NCBI GenBank assembly: GCA_002841395.1
Contig: PGZM01000008.1
Location: 186,001 to 250,000 of the forward strand
Length of the DNA stretch: 64,000 bases
Reading direction: 5' to 3'
DNA from: Firmicutes bacterium HGW-Firmicutes-9
Lineage (GTDB): Bacteria; Bacillota; Clostridia; Christensenellales; CAG-138
Made by a program: the position numbers and the translations under genes. The notes below the pieces were generated by a model. That model was not told the origin of the DNA. It searched no databases and saw nothing but the letters and a program-made list of their open reading frames with translations. Below are positions 34,634-42,311 of this stretch, piece by piece (position 1 is the first letter of the stretch; every line of letters begins with the position of its first letter).

Positions 34634-36049
34634 TTACTTGTTCGAGAATCCCTTCCTCTTGAGCTCACCCCAGCGGGACTTGTTCTTCTTAAATCCGAAC
34701 GTCGCCTCGACCTTGTATACGGTGTTCAACTGGCGATAGCCGAAGTTATCGACAAACGAGTAGAAGAACAGTTGCAGCAGCTGCTTGATGTCCGGATATT
34801 TCTTGAACGTGTTTTCCTCGAGTAGCAGCGCGCCGACGGAGAGGATTGTTCCATACAGCACCGCGACGAGGAAGAACGAGAGCATGAACCAGACATTGAC
34901 CACGCCCAGCAGGAACGAAATCGGGATAAAAATGTATCCGAAGGTTTCGATCAAGGGACCTGCCAGCTCAAAAATCCAGTAGTACGGCAGGCAGATCATG
35001 CCGATGCGGCCATATTTGGGGTTAAAGAGCATCTTCCTGTGTTTGAGTAGCGTGTCGATCAGCCCGGTGTGCCAACGCTTGCGCTGCTTCTTGAGATCGC
35101 GCATGTGTTCCGGCGGCTGTGTCCAGCAGATCGGGTCCGGCAGGAAGCGGACGCTGTATTTGCGCTTTTTATCGTGCATCAGCTGATGCAGCTTGACGAC
35201 GAGCTCCATATCCTCGCCGACGCAATGGCGCGTGTATCCGCCTGCCTCGATGATGGCGGCCTTGTTAAAGGCGCCGAACGCGCCGGAGATGATGAGCAGC
35301 ATGCCCATCACGTCAAAGCCGATACGGCCGGTGAGGAACGCTCTGAGATATTCTGTGGTTTGCAGCGCGACGACGGGGTTTTTGGAAAGCCCGACTTCCT
35401 TCATTTGACCATCGACAATCACGCAGCCGCTGCCGATGCGGACGATGCCGCCGACCGCGATGCATGTTGGATCGCTGACAAACGAGTAGATGATTTTGAT
35501 CAGCGAACTCTTCTCCAGTATCGAATCCGCGTCAATGGTGACGATGACGGGGTAGGATGCGAGGTTGATGCCCGCGTTCAGTGCGTCCGCCTTGCCGCCG
35601 TTTCGCTTGTTGACGACGATCAGTTTCTCGTCCACGGCGGAGCGGTAGATTTCGACGATCTCTTCTGTTTGGAGAGACTTCTTATACGGCTGATGGAACG
35701 GCAAGAGCTCATACGCGTCGATCAACAGCTGCAGCGTCTCGTCCTTGGAGCCGTCGTTGACCACGATGACCTCATACTCCGGAAAATCCAGCGAGATGAG
35801 GTTACGCACGGAGTCGACGATCGTTGCGGACTCGTTATACGCGGGCACCAGAAGCGAGATGGGAACCATGTGCTCCGAATCGAGGAACCGTCGATAATCG
35901 ATGTATCGAAGCGAGCGGACATAGCGCCGAAGCCCGATGGAAGCGGAGATCAGCTGGATCAGATAGATCGTGCTGACGGTGATGACATAAAAAAGCGAGA
36001 AATAGTTGACACCGAGAACGATTCGGTAGAGTATGTCGTGCATCGACAT
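34634..36049 (-). CDS. Processive family 2 glycosyltransferase (polysaccharide synthase)
   Basis: The 471-aa membrane enzyme has one or two N-terminal transmembrane helices (about 10-35), a cytoplasmic GT-A domain and three to four C-terminal helices (about 345-410). Catalytic motifs are complete: 'VVNDGSKDE', 'VTIDADSIL' (DxD), 'GEDMELVVKL' (general base) and 'KKQRKRWHTG' (QxxRW), the mark of processive synthases such as cellulose, hyaluronan and poly-GlcNAc synthases. The polymer is unknown. Its ATG overlaps the stop of the HEAT-repeat gene by one base, indicating tight coupling. No PilZ domain is visible. Confidence 0.9.
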   Translation of the reverse strand: MSMHDILYRIVLGVNYFSLFYVITVSTIYLIQLISASIGLRRYVRSLRYIDYRRFLDSEHMVPISLLVPAYNESATIVDSVRNLISLDFPEYEVIVVNDGSKDETLQLLIDAYELLPFHQPYKKSLQTEEIVEIYRSAVDEKLIVVNKRNGGKADALNAGINLASYPVIVTIDADSILEKSSLIKIIYSFVSDPTCIAVGGIVRIGSGCVIVDGQMKEVGLSKNPVVALQTTEYLRAFLTGRIGFDVMGMLLIISGAFGAFNKAAIIEAGGYTRHCVGEDMELVVKLHQLMHDKKRKYSVRFLPDPICWTQPPEHMRDLKKQRKRWHTGLIDTLLKHRKMLFNPKYGRIGMICLPYYWIFELAGPLIETFGYIFIPISFLLGVVNVWFMLSFFLVAVLYGTILSVGALLLEENTFKKYPDIKQLLQLFFYSFVDNFGYRQLNTVYKVEATFGFKKNKSRWGELKRKGFSNK

Positions 36050-37158
36050 TATGCCACCCCCTTGCGCGCGCGCAGCGCAATTTTATCCAGCGTGAAGCGG
36101 AACATTTCCAGCGCATATTTATCGTTGCGCGCGGTAACATGGCTTAATACAGTGAAGACATCAGAACACTTCGCGAGCGACTCCGCCGCGCGATAGCGCA
36201 CCCACCACTCGCGGTCGCAGACCAGATCGAGCAGCGTGTCTTCGTTTTGATCCGCGCCGTAGTTGGCAAGCGCGGTAGCTACGATTGCGCGCAGCTCCCA
36301 GCGTTCGCTCTTTGCCATCGCAAGAATTTGCTCATAAGCGGGCTCGTAGGCGAGCTGACCGAGCGTTCGCGTGGCGTCGATCTGCATGTTAAACTGCGGG
36401 CTGTGCAGCAGCGGCATCACCATTTCCGCGAGCGAATAATAGCAGTTCTGTCCGATCGCCTTGACGCAGGTGCGGCGGATATAGGGGTCTGCCGCCGTAT
36501 CGATCAGACGCCGGCAAAGGCGCTCGCGATCGCCGCGATAAACCGTAAAGAGTTCTTCCAGCGTGCGGAACGAGAGCATAGACGCGATGGTGCTGTCCCT
36601 GCAGATGGAAACGAGCTCCGCCTCAGCACCGAGCAGACACAGGGATAGCATGCCGATGTTCTGCATATTCGAGTTTGTGCGGTGCGCATAGACCTGCTGA
36701 ATGATATCCGGCAGATATTGGCGCAGACTCAATGTTCCCGCGAGCTTGATCACGAGAATCACGGAATCCACGGAGCCGTAGCTGAATTGACGAGCCAAAT
36801 ATTTGTCATACCAGGCGCTGCCGATCTCACGGCGCAATACGGCGAGCTGCTCTCCCTCTAGTTCGTCCGCAATCTCGGAGATGACGAGCAATCCGCGCAG
36901 CGAACGAATCCCGCGAATTCCGGAGATGGATTGAAGACTGCCTTCCTCCTGTCGGATGATGGCCATGAGCTTGTTTCTGAGCCGGTTTGCTGCGGCCTCG
37001 CCGGAGATCAGGCAGATCAACTGCTCGCGCATCGCCTGAATCCGCTTGCTCTTGATGCTGTTGGTTAAATGCAGGATCAACAGGAGCACCGTAAACAGAA
37101 CCAGTACGGAACCCATGATTGCGATCAGAAAATTGACGACCGTTTGAACCATGGTCAA
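36049..37158 (-). CDS. Membrane-anchored HEAT-repeat protein
   Basis: The 369-aa protein has one N-terminal transmembrane helix (about 8-32) and a cytoplasmic solenoid of helical pairs. HEAT/PBS-like repeats are seen in the C-terminal half: 'DPYIRRTCVKAIGQNCYY', 'NMQIDATRTLGQLAYE', 'RWELRAIVATALANYG' and 'WWVRYRAAESLAKCSD'. Such proteins are scaffolds. Its place between a synthase and a lipoprotein glycosidase suggests that it organises a polysaccharide secretion complex. The start may be TTG 37158 or ATG 37152, with AAGGA rather far upstream. Confidence 0.82.
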   Translation of the reverse strand: MTMVQTVVNFLIAIMGSVLVLFTVLLLILHLTNSIKSKRIQAMREQLICLISGEAAANRLRNKLMAIIRQEEGSLQSISGIRGIRSLRGLLVISEIADELEGEQLAVLRREIGSAWYDKYLARQFSYGSVDSVILVIKLAGTLSLRQYLPDIIQQVYAHRTNSNMQNIGMLSLCLLGAEAELVSICRDSTIASMLSFRTLEELFTVYRGDRERLCRRLIDTAADPYIRRTCVKAIGQNCYYSLAEMVMPLLHSPQFNMQIDATRTLGQLAYEPAYEQILAMAKSERWELRAIVATALANYGADQNEDTLLDLVCDREWWVRYRAAESLAKCSDVFTVLSHVTARNDKYALEMFRFTLDKIALRARKGVA

Positions 37159-37217
37159 ATATCATCACATCCTTTACGGAGTTTAAAAGGCAAAAAATGC
37201 AGGAAGCAGATCACTTC

Positions 37218-39392
37218 TTATGGAATCTCAGCGAACAAATCCTGCACGATGGCGTAGCTTTTCTTCAGCCGCTCGTGATAGGTCGGCAGATCCCAGCTCT
37301 CCCAGGTGTATGTACCAAACGGGATGGAACCCGTGCTCTGGTCGGAACAGACGGCAAACGAGAACGATTCGATGGACTGTCCTGTGACTGCGCCGGTTTT
37401 GTTCCAGTCGGCGATGATGTTCTTTGTGCCCGGATCGCGAACGCTGAACAACAGCCAGGGGATGCGTAGCTCGATCACGCCGTCCTTTGCGTAGAAGTCC
37501 GCAAGCGAGTTGAACGCGGGGCTGTCGGGATCGGTGATGCCGTATAAGAGCTTGCCTGCGTCAAACTTGGAGAACGGGATAAGCTCCTCTGTATTCGGCA
37601 GCACGAGCGCGCGGTTCATCGCGGCATACAGCGGCACAAACGTGCCGGAGTTGAGATCGGACTGATGCTCAATCGGCTCTACCAGCGAGGTCTGAACAGA
37701 ATATTGATATTGAAACACGTCATAATATGGATCGACCAGCATTAAACTGTCGTCCTGCCCGTGCAGCTGAATCAGAAAATCAGCGGCGGACGCAAACTGC
37801 AACGCGCCAAATGAAAGATTACCCTGATCGGGGATGGTATCCGCGGTGATGTAGATCGTGTCCTGCCCGAACTGCGCCGCACCGAGATCGATCTTAAAGT
37901 ATAGATACGTTTCGTCGCTCTGGACGCTCAGGCGAAGTCCGTTTGATTCGCTGACGACGTCGCTCTCGCTCCAGTCGTCCGTTTTGCCGTCGATCCGCAC
38001 CGCGAGGGTTTCGCCGGGATCAAACGCAAGCAGGCCAAAGCATTTTTCGGGGCTTTCCACGCTGTGCCAGTAGGGACGGCGTTCCGTCTCTTCCTGATCC
38101 GTGGTGTTCCAGGTGCGTTTGAACCATTCGTCCTGCCAGGAGAAGATCAACCCTCCCATGCAACCGACATTGCGGATGTCGTTCATCATGGAGACCAGCA
38201 TCTCGCCCTGCGCCGCTTCCTCAATGTTGCCCTGATCAAACCCCGTTACCGCGTTGACGTGCGTCTTGCCGCGCGAGGTTGGAATGCCGAACTCTGCGAT
38301 CAGCACCGGCATGGTGTGGTAAGCGTCCAGTTCGGTGAGATACGCCAGATAGGGATTCGGGTTTTCGCCGGAGACGTAGGCGGGATCGTAGCTCATCATA
38401 TCGGGATAGTAGGGGTAGACATGGTAGGAGGCGAAGAACCCAGCGGTATACGCGCTTGTTGCCTTGATGTGCTCGACGTCGAGGGTCACGGCGTCCTCCA
38501 TGCTTGGGTTCGGCTCGCCGGGATGCGAGAGCGGATCGGCGGTCACCCAGCTGGTGATCGCGATCGGACGCTGCACGTTATAGCGGCTCTGCTCATAGTC
38601 GATCATGTATTCCTGCGCTTCGGCAAGAAACACTTCAAACGGCGAAGCGTTTTCCGTGACGACATAGGTGCCGGAAAATGCGGTCTTGTCGGGATTCTGC
38701 TCGTTGGTACCGAGGATGAAATCCGCAGAAAACTCGATGCCGGGCAGATAACCGATTACATATTCCGAAACATCCGCGCGGTATTCGCCGCCCGCGTTGC
38801 CGGGCAGCTTTTCTACGGTTGCGTTGCCGTGGATGATGTCAATTGTATTGGAAAGATCGCGGTAGAAGATATCGATCAGTTCGGGATAGAACGCGTTACG
38901 ATGCGCTTCAATGAGCTCCTCGTTCATGTAGATGCCCTGCATCAGATAGAGCGGCTGTTCGGCCTGCAGGTTATAGGTCAAAAGCGCGTGATAAAACCCC
39001 GGCATCTGCGGCACATAGACGCGGATGGTGTTTGCGTGGAGTTCGCCGATCAGCTGAAACCAACGCAGATAATCCTCCTGGGTGATACCGAATTCGCCCG
39101 GCCAGTAACCGGGCTTTGCCGCGCCGATATTGACGCCCTTGACATAGAAGGGAGAAAACGTTCCGTTTTCCTCGCGCACGAGGAACGATTTACCCTCGAC
39201 CCGCGATACCGAGCCGTAATAGCCGGGCGTTGGAAACGGCGTTGCGGTGGGTTCAGGCGTCGGTTCTGCCGTCGTTTCGAGAGTAGGCGTTTCGACCGGC
39301 GCAGGCTTGGCGGGGGAGCAGGCGGCAAGCCCAAGGAGGCAAAACAGCGTCAGTCCCAATGGTATCAGAAATCCTGTGCACATGCGTTTCAT
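37218..39392 (-). CDS. Lipoprotein with glycosidase-like TIM barrel and carbohydrate-binding-like C-terminus
   Basis: The 724-aa exported protein has a lipobox (LLGLAAC, Cys about residue 25), a Pro/Thr linker (TPEPTATPFPTP), then a barrel-like domain: 'FYVKGVNIGAAKPGYWPGEFG', 'ANTIRVYVPQMPGFY', 'PIAITSWVTADPLSHP', 'MPVLIAEFGIPTSRG' and 'GLIFSWQDEWFKRTW'. The E in IAEFG is at the expected place of a clan-A nucleophile. The C-terminal 230 residues are beta-rich ('LRLSVQSDETYLYFKIDL'). It resembles GH2/GH5-type catalytic domains without a clear family match. GGGAGG precedes ATG 39392. As first gene of the operon it probably trims or remodels the polymer outside the cell. Confidence 0.78.
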   Translation of the reverse strand: MKRMCTGFLIPLGLTLFCLLGLAACSPAKPAPVETPTLETTAEPTPEPTATPFPTPGYYGSVSRVEGKSFLVREENGTFSPFYVKGVNIGAAKPGYWPGEFGITQEDYLRWFQLIGELHANTIRVYVPQMPGFYHALLTYNLQAEQPLYLMQGIYMNEELIEAHRNAFYPELIDIFYRDLSNTIDIIHGNATVEKLPGNAGGEYRADVSEYVIGYLPGIEFSADFILGTNEQNPDKTAFSGTYVVTENASPFEVFLAEAQEYMIDYEQSRYNVQRPIAITSWVTADPLSHPGEPNPSMEDAVTLDVEHIKATSAYTAGFFASYHVYPYYPDMMSYDPAYVSGENPNPYLAYLTELDAYHTMPVLIAEFGIPTSRGKTHVNAVTGFDQGNIEEAAQGEMLVSMMNDIRNVGCMGGLIFSWQDEWFKRTWNTTDQEETERRPYWHSVESPEKCFGLLAFDPGETLAVRIDGKTDDWSESDVVSESNGLRLSVQSDETYLYFKIDLGAAQFGQDTIYITADTIPDQGNLSFGALQFASAADFLIQLHGQDDSLMLVDPYYDVFQYQYSVQTSLVEPIEHQSDLNSGTFVPLYAAMNRALVLPNTEELIPFSKFDAGKLLYGITDPDSPAFNSLADFYAKDGVIELRIPWLLFSVRDPGTKNIIADWNKTGAVTGQSIESFSFAVCSDQSTGSIPFGTYTWESWDLPTYHERLKKSYAIVQDLFAEIP

Positions 39393-39838
39393 GATCGTCT
39401 GCCTCCCTGAATCGATGTTACTTTGTGATTGCTGTGTAAATATACGTGAATCAGCCAAAACATGCAAAAATCAATCAAAACAATAGAGATGGGTTTTCAA
39501 GCGTAATAGTTAGCATATTATATAGTAATCATTCTATTTGTTACTTCGTGCGCCGTCAATCACGGGTTTCATATTGACCGTATATTCAATAACAGCTGGC
39601 ACATATGCATACGCAATATTGTTGTGAAGCGCTTTCGCCGTAATTTCGAGAAATGTCGCTTTTATATTGCGCAAAATGCATATATTGCAAAAAAAGATTC
39701 TTACGCACAAAGTTGGTTTTTATGACAACATATCATCGAAATCCGTTGCATTTTTTTGTTTTGCTAGTGTATGATGATAGAAAGTAACAAATCTGTAACT
39801 TACTCGACTTCACCCAACTGCATACGAGGTTGAGGCAT
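39393..39838. promoter_or_regulatory. Long AT-rich divergent promoter region
   Basis: No gene is seen in these 446 bp. A plus-strand promoter (TTGCAT 39746-39751, TATGAT 39770-39775, 18 bp apart) serves the solute-binding gene. A minus-strand TATAAT (39517-39522) could serve the polysaccharide operon, with a poor -35. I looked for a second c-di-GMP riboswitch in front of the polysaccharide operon and found none. Confidence 0.5.
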
Positions 39839-41149
39839 ATGACATTCAAACGTATTTTCGCGTTTCTCTTGGCGGCGTTTGTGGCACCATGCTTATTTTC
39901 TTGTACCGTTTTTCGGCAACAGCCAGTCGAGGACGAGACGCAGTCACTGAAGCAGGAGAAAGCCATCTCATTTCGCATCACGTGGAAAGACTATTCTGGT
40001 CGCGGACAGGCAATCTGGAAAATCGTGGACACGTACAACCAGCAATCAGAGCAGGATGCAGTCGTGCAGGTCGTCAGCGGGGATGAAGATCTGGACGCGA
40101 TTGGCGCGCTGCTCGAGACAGAGCAGGATATGGTGTTTGTCTTGCCGTATCGGTATGTGGCCTATTTCGGTAGCCTTGGCTTGCTGACCGATTTGACCGG
40201 TTCGTTTACGCAGGAAGAGAACGCCTTTTATCCGAAGGTTTGGGAACTTGGCAAAGCGGACGGTGTAACATACGGCATCCCGTGGCTTGGGCACTCGATG
40301 TGTCTGCTGTATAACAAGACGTTGCTGAAGAAAGCGGATGTCGATCCCGCGTCGATTACGAGCCTGGATGCGCTGGCAGACGCCATGACGATCATAGAAG
40401 AAAAGACCGAGGCAAAGGGAATCGGGCTGGTCGGCGCGGACAGCAACGACGTCTCGTGGATGGTAAACCAGTTTATCTACGGCTTCGGCGGAAAGCTGGT
40501 CAACGAGGCGGGCGATCGCGTGGCGATCAATTCGCCGGAATCCATCGCCGCCATCGAGTATTATCGCGATGTGCTGGGCGCGCATGCGCCGTCGTCGTGG
40601 ACGATTGACACCGGCGTTGAGGTGATGGAACACTTTCTCAAGCAGGAGGTAGCGTTTGAGATTCAGGGCATCTGGGGCGTGACGGATGTGCTAAAAAACG
40701 GCTCGCCCTTTGAAGTCGGCGTGATTCCGCTCAAGCAGATCGGCATCTGCTCCGAAATCGGGCCGATGATGCTCGTCATCCCCAAGAACATGAGCGACGA
40801 AGCAAAAGCGAGGGCGACGGACTTCATCCGGTACATGATCTCCATGGATGCGCAGGAGGCCATTCTAAACGGCGAATTCAGCCCCGAGCACGATGCATAT
40901 TATCCCTTCCGCACGCCGATTCGCGATGACATGGCGGACACGCAGATGCTGCGGATGAATCCCGTGTATCAGGTGTTTATAGAAGGCTTTGAGAATCCGA
41001 GCATCGATGTACCTGTGCCGAAGTGGCAGACGATCAAAAAGGAGCTGTATGAACCGGGATTGCACAGCGTGATGATCGGTGCAATATCGGTTGAAACATT
41101 TTTAGCGATGATCGAAACAAACGGAAATCAAATCTTAAATGGCGAATAA
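39839..41149 (+). CDS. ABC-type extracellular solute-binding lipoprotein, without transporter genes
   Basis: The 436-aa protein has a signal peptide with lipobox (LFSC) and the family 1 sugar-binding protein fold. Signs are 'WKIVDTYNQQSE', 'GVTYGIPWLGHSMCLLYNKTLLKKADVDP', 'FEIQGIWGVTDVL' and 'FRTPIRDDMADTQML'. ATG 39839 is preferred with GAGG upstream; TTG 39830 is possible. No permease or ATPase gene lies nearby. The next genes are an HD-GYP response regulator and a hybrid kinase, so it may feed a signalling pathway rather than import. Confidence 0.85.
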   Translation: MTFKRIFAFLLAAFVAPCLFSCTVFRQQPVEDETQSLKQEKAISFRITWKDYSGRGQAIWKIVDTYNQQSEQDAVVQVVSGDEDLDAIGALLETEQDMVFVLPYRYVAYFGSLGLLTDLTGSFTQEENAFYPKVWELGKADGVTYGIPWLGHSMCLLYNKTLLKKADVDPASITSLDALADAMTIIEEKTEAKGIGLVGADSNDVSWMVNQFIYGFGGKLVNEAGDRVAINSPESIAAIEYYRDVLGAHAPSSWTIDTGVEVMEHFLKQEVAFEIQGIWGVTDVLKNGSPFEVGVIPLKQIGICSEIGPMMLVIPKNMSDEAKARATDFIRYMISMDAQEAILNGEFSPEHDAYYPFRTPIRDDMADTQMLRMNPVYQVFIEGFENPSIDVPVPKWQTIKKELYEPGLHSVMIGAISVETFLAMIETNGNQILNGE

Positions 41150-41225
41150 TCAGATGCTTCTGTTATAAACACACAGTAATTAAATCAGATCCGGCGATCG
41201 AACGGATGACAAGGAGCGCCACACG

Positions 41226-42299
41226 ATGAAGATTTTAATCGCAGATGATTCGCAAACCGATGTCGCCATCATTGGCAGCATTTTGTCGGACTACGAGTTG
41301 TTCTACGCTTTCGACGGTGTAGAGGCGCTGGAGCAGCTCGATAAGAACCCCGGAATTGACATCCTGATTCTCGACATCAATATGCCGCGCATGAACGGCT
41401 TTGAAGTGCTGGAACGTCTCCAACTCAATGAGCACCGGACAAATCTCGCCGTTCTCGTCCTGACCAACTTCGACGAGATCGACAACGAAATGCGCGGGCT
41501 TGATCTGGGCGCGGTGGACTACATCCGAAAGCCGCTCAACATCCGCTCGCTCCGAAAACGCGTCGAGCTGCAGATCAAACTCAAAAATGCGCGCGACGAG
41601 CTGGAACACCAGAACAGCATTCTGGAAAAACGCGTGCAGGAGCGCACGCGCGAAAGCGTGCTCACCCGCGACGTGACCATTCACGCTTTGGTGAGCCTGC
41701 TGGAGGTGCGCAACATCGAGTCGAGCAACCACACCAAACGCACGCAGCTGATGATGCGCGCGCTGTGCAACCATCTGCGCACAAAGCCGATGTTTGCAAA
41801 CATTCTGACGGAGAGCTATTCTGCGGAGCTGTTTGACACAACCCCGTTGCACGACATCGGAAAGGTCGGCATCCCCGACCACATCCTGCTCAAACCAGAC
41901 AAGCTGACGACCGAAGAGTTTGAGATCATGAAAAAGCACACGACCTACGGCGTGGAGGCACTCCGATGCATGGGGCCGGAAAGCGACAGCCTGCCGTTTA
42001 TCCGCACCGCCGCGGAGATTGCGGGCGCGCATCACGAGAAGTTTGACGGAACGGGATATCCTGCGGGACTTTCGGGCAAGGATATTCCGCTTGCCGGGCG
42101 GCTGATGGCAATCATCGACGTATATGACGCGCTGGTCAACAAACGCGTCTATAAACCCGCGTTCTCTTATGAGGCTGCGCATGAGATTATGGTCACCAGC
42201 CGCGGATCACATTTTGATCCGGAGCTTCTGGATGCGTTTTTCGAGATCGATGCGGAAATTCGCAACATTGTGGAAAGCTTTGCACAGCAGCATTCCTGA
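41226..42299 (+). CDS. Response regulator with HD-GYP c-di-GMP phosphodiesterase domain
   Basis: The 357-aa protein has an N-terminal receiver ('KILIADDSQTD', phospho-acceptor in 'DILILDINMPRMNG', conserved 'VLVLTNFDE' and 'YIRKPLN'), a coiled linker (about 120-145) and an HD-GYP domain. The catalytic motifs are intact: 'LHDIGKVGIPD' and 'HHEKFDGTGYPAGLSG'. It should degrade c-di-GMP when phosphorylated. ATG 41226 has AAGGAG upstream. The hybrid kinase follows 12 bp later and is the likely phosphodonor. Confidence 0.94.
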   Translation: MKILIADDSQTDVAIIGSILSDYELFYAFDGVEALEQLDKNPGIDILILDINMPRMNGFEVLERLQLNEHRTNLAVLVLTNFDEIDNEMRGLDLGAVDYIRKPLNIRSLRKRVELQIKLKNARDELEHQNSILEKRVQERTRESVLTRDVTIHALVSLLEVRNIESSNHTKRTQLMMRALCNHLRTKPMFANILTESYSAELFDTTPLHDIGKVGIPDHILLKPDKLTTEEFEIMKKHTTYGVEALRCMGPESDSLPFIRTAAEIAGAHHEKFDGTGYPAGLSGKDIPLAGRLMAIIDVYDALVNKRVYKPAFSYEAAHEIMVTSRGSHFDPELLDAFFEIDAEIRNIVESFAQQHS

Positions 42300-42311
42300 T
42301 TGGAGCATAAT

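Noticed and set aside
35069..36196. Long plus-strand open frame opposite the GT2 gene
   Set aside because: It is the antisense shadow of a clear coding region with GC-biased third positions; its protein has no recognisable features.
38064..39410. 448-codon plus-strand frame opposite the lipoprotein gene
   Set aside because: Antisense shadow; His/Arg/Asp-rich composition typical of reversed coding DNA and no ribosome binding site.
41226..42299. HD-GYP domain considered degenerate because of the SSNHTKRTQ variant
   Set aside because: The metal-binding HD, the downstream HHE and the GYP motif are all intact, so it is treated as active.
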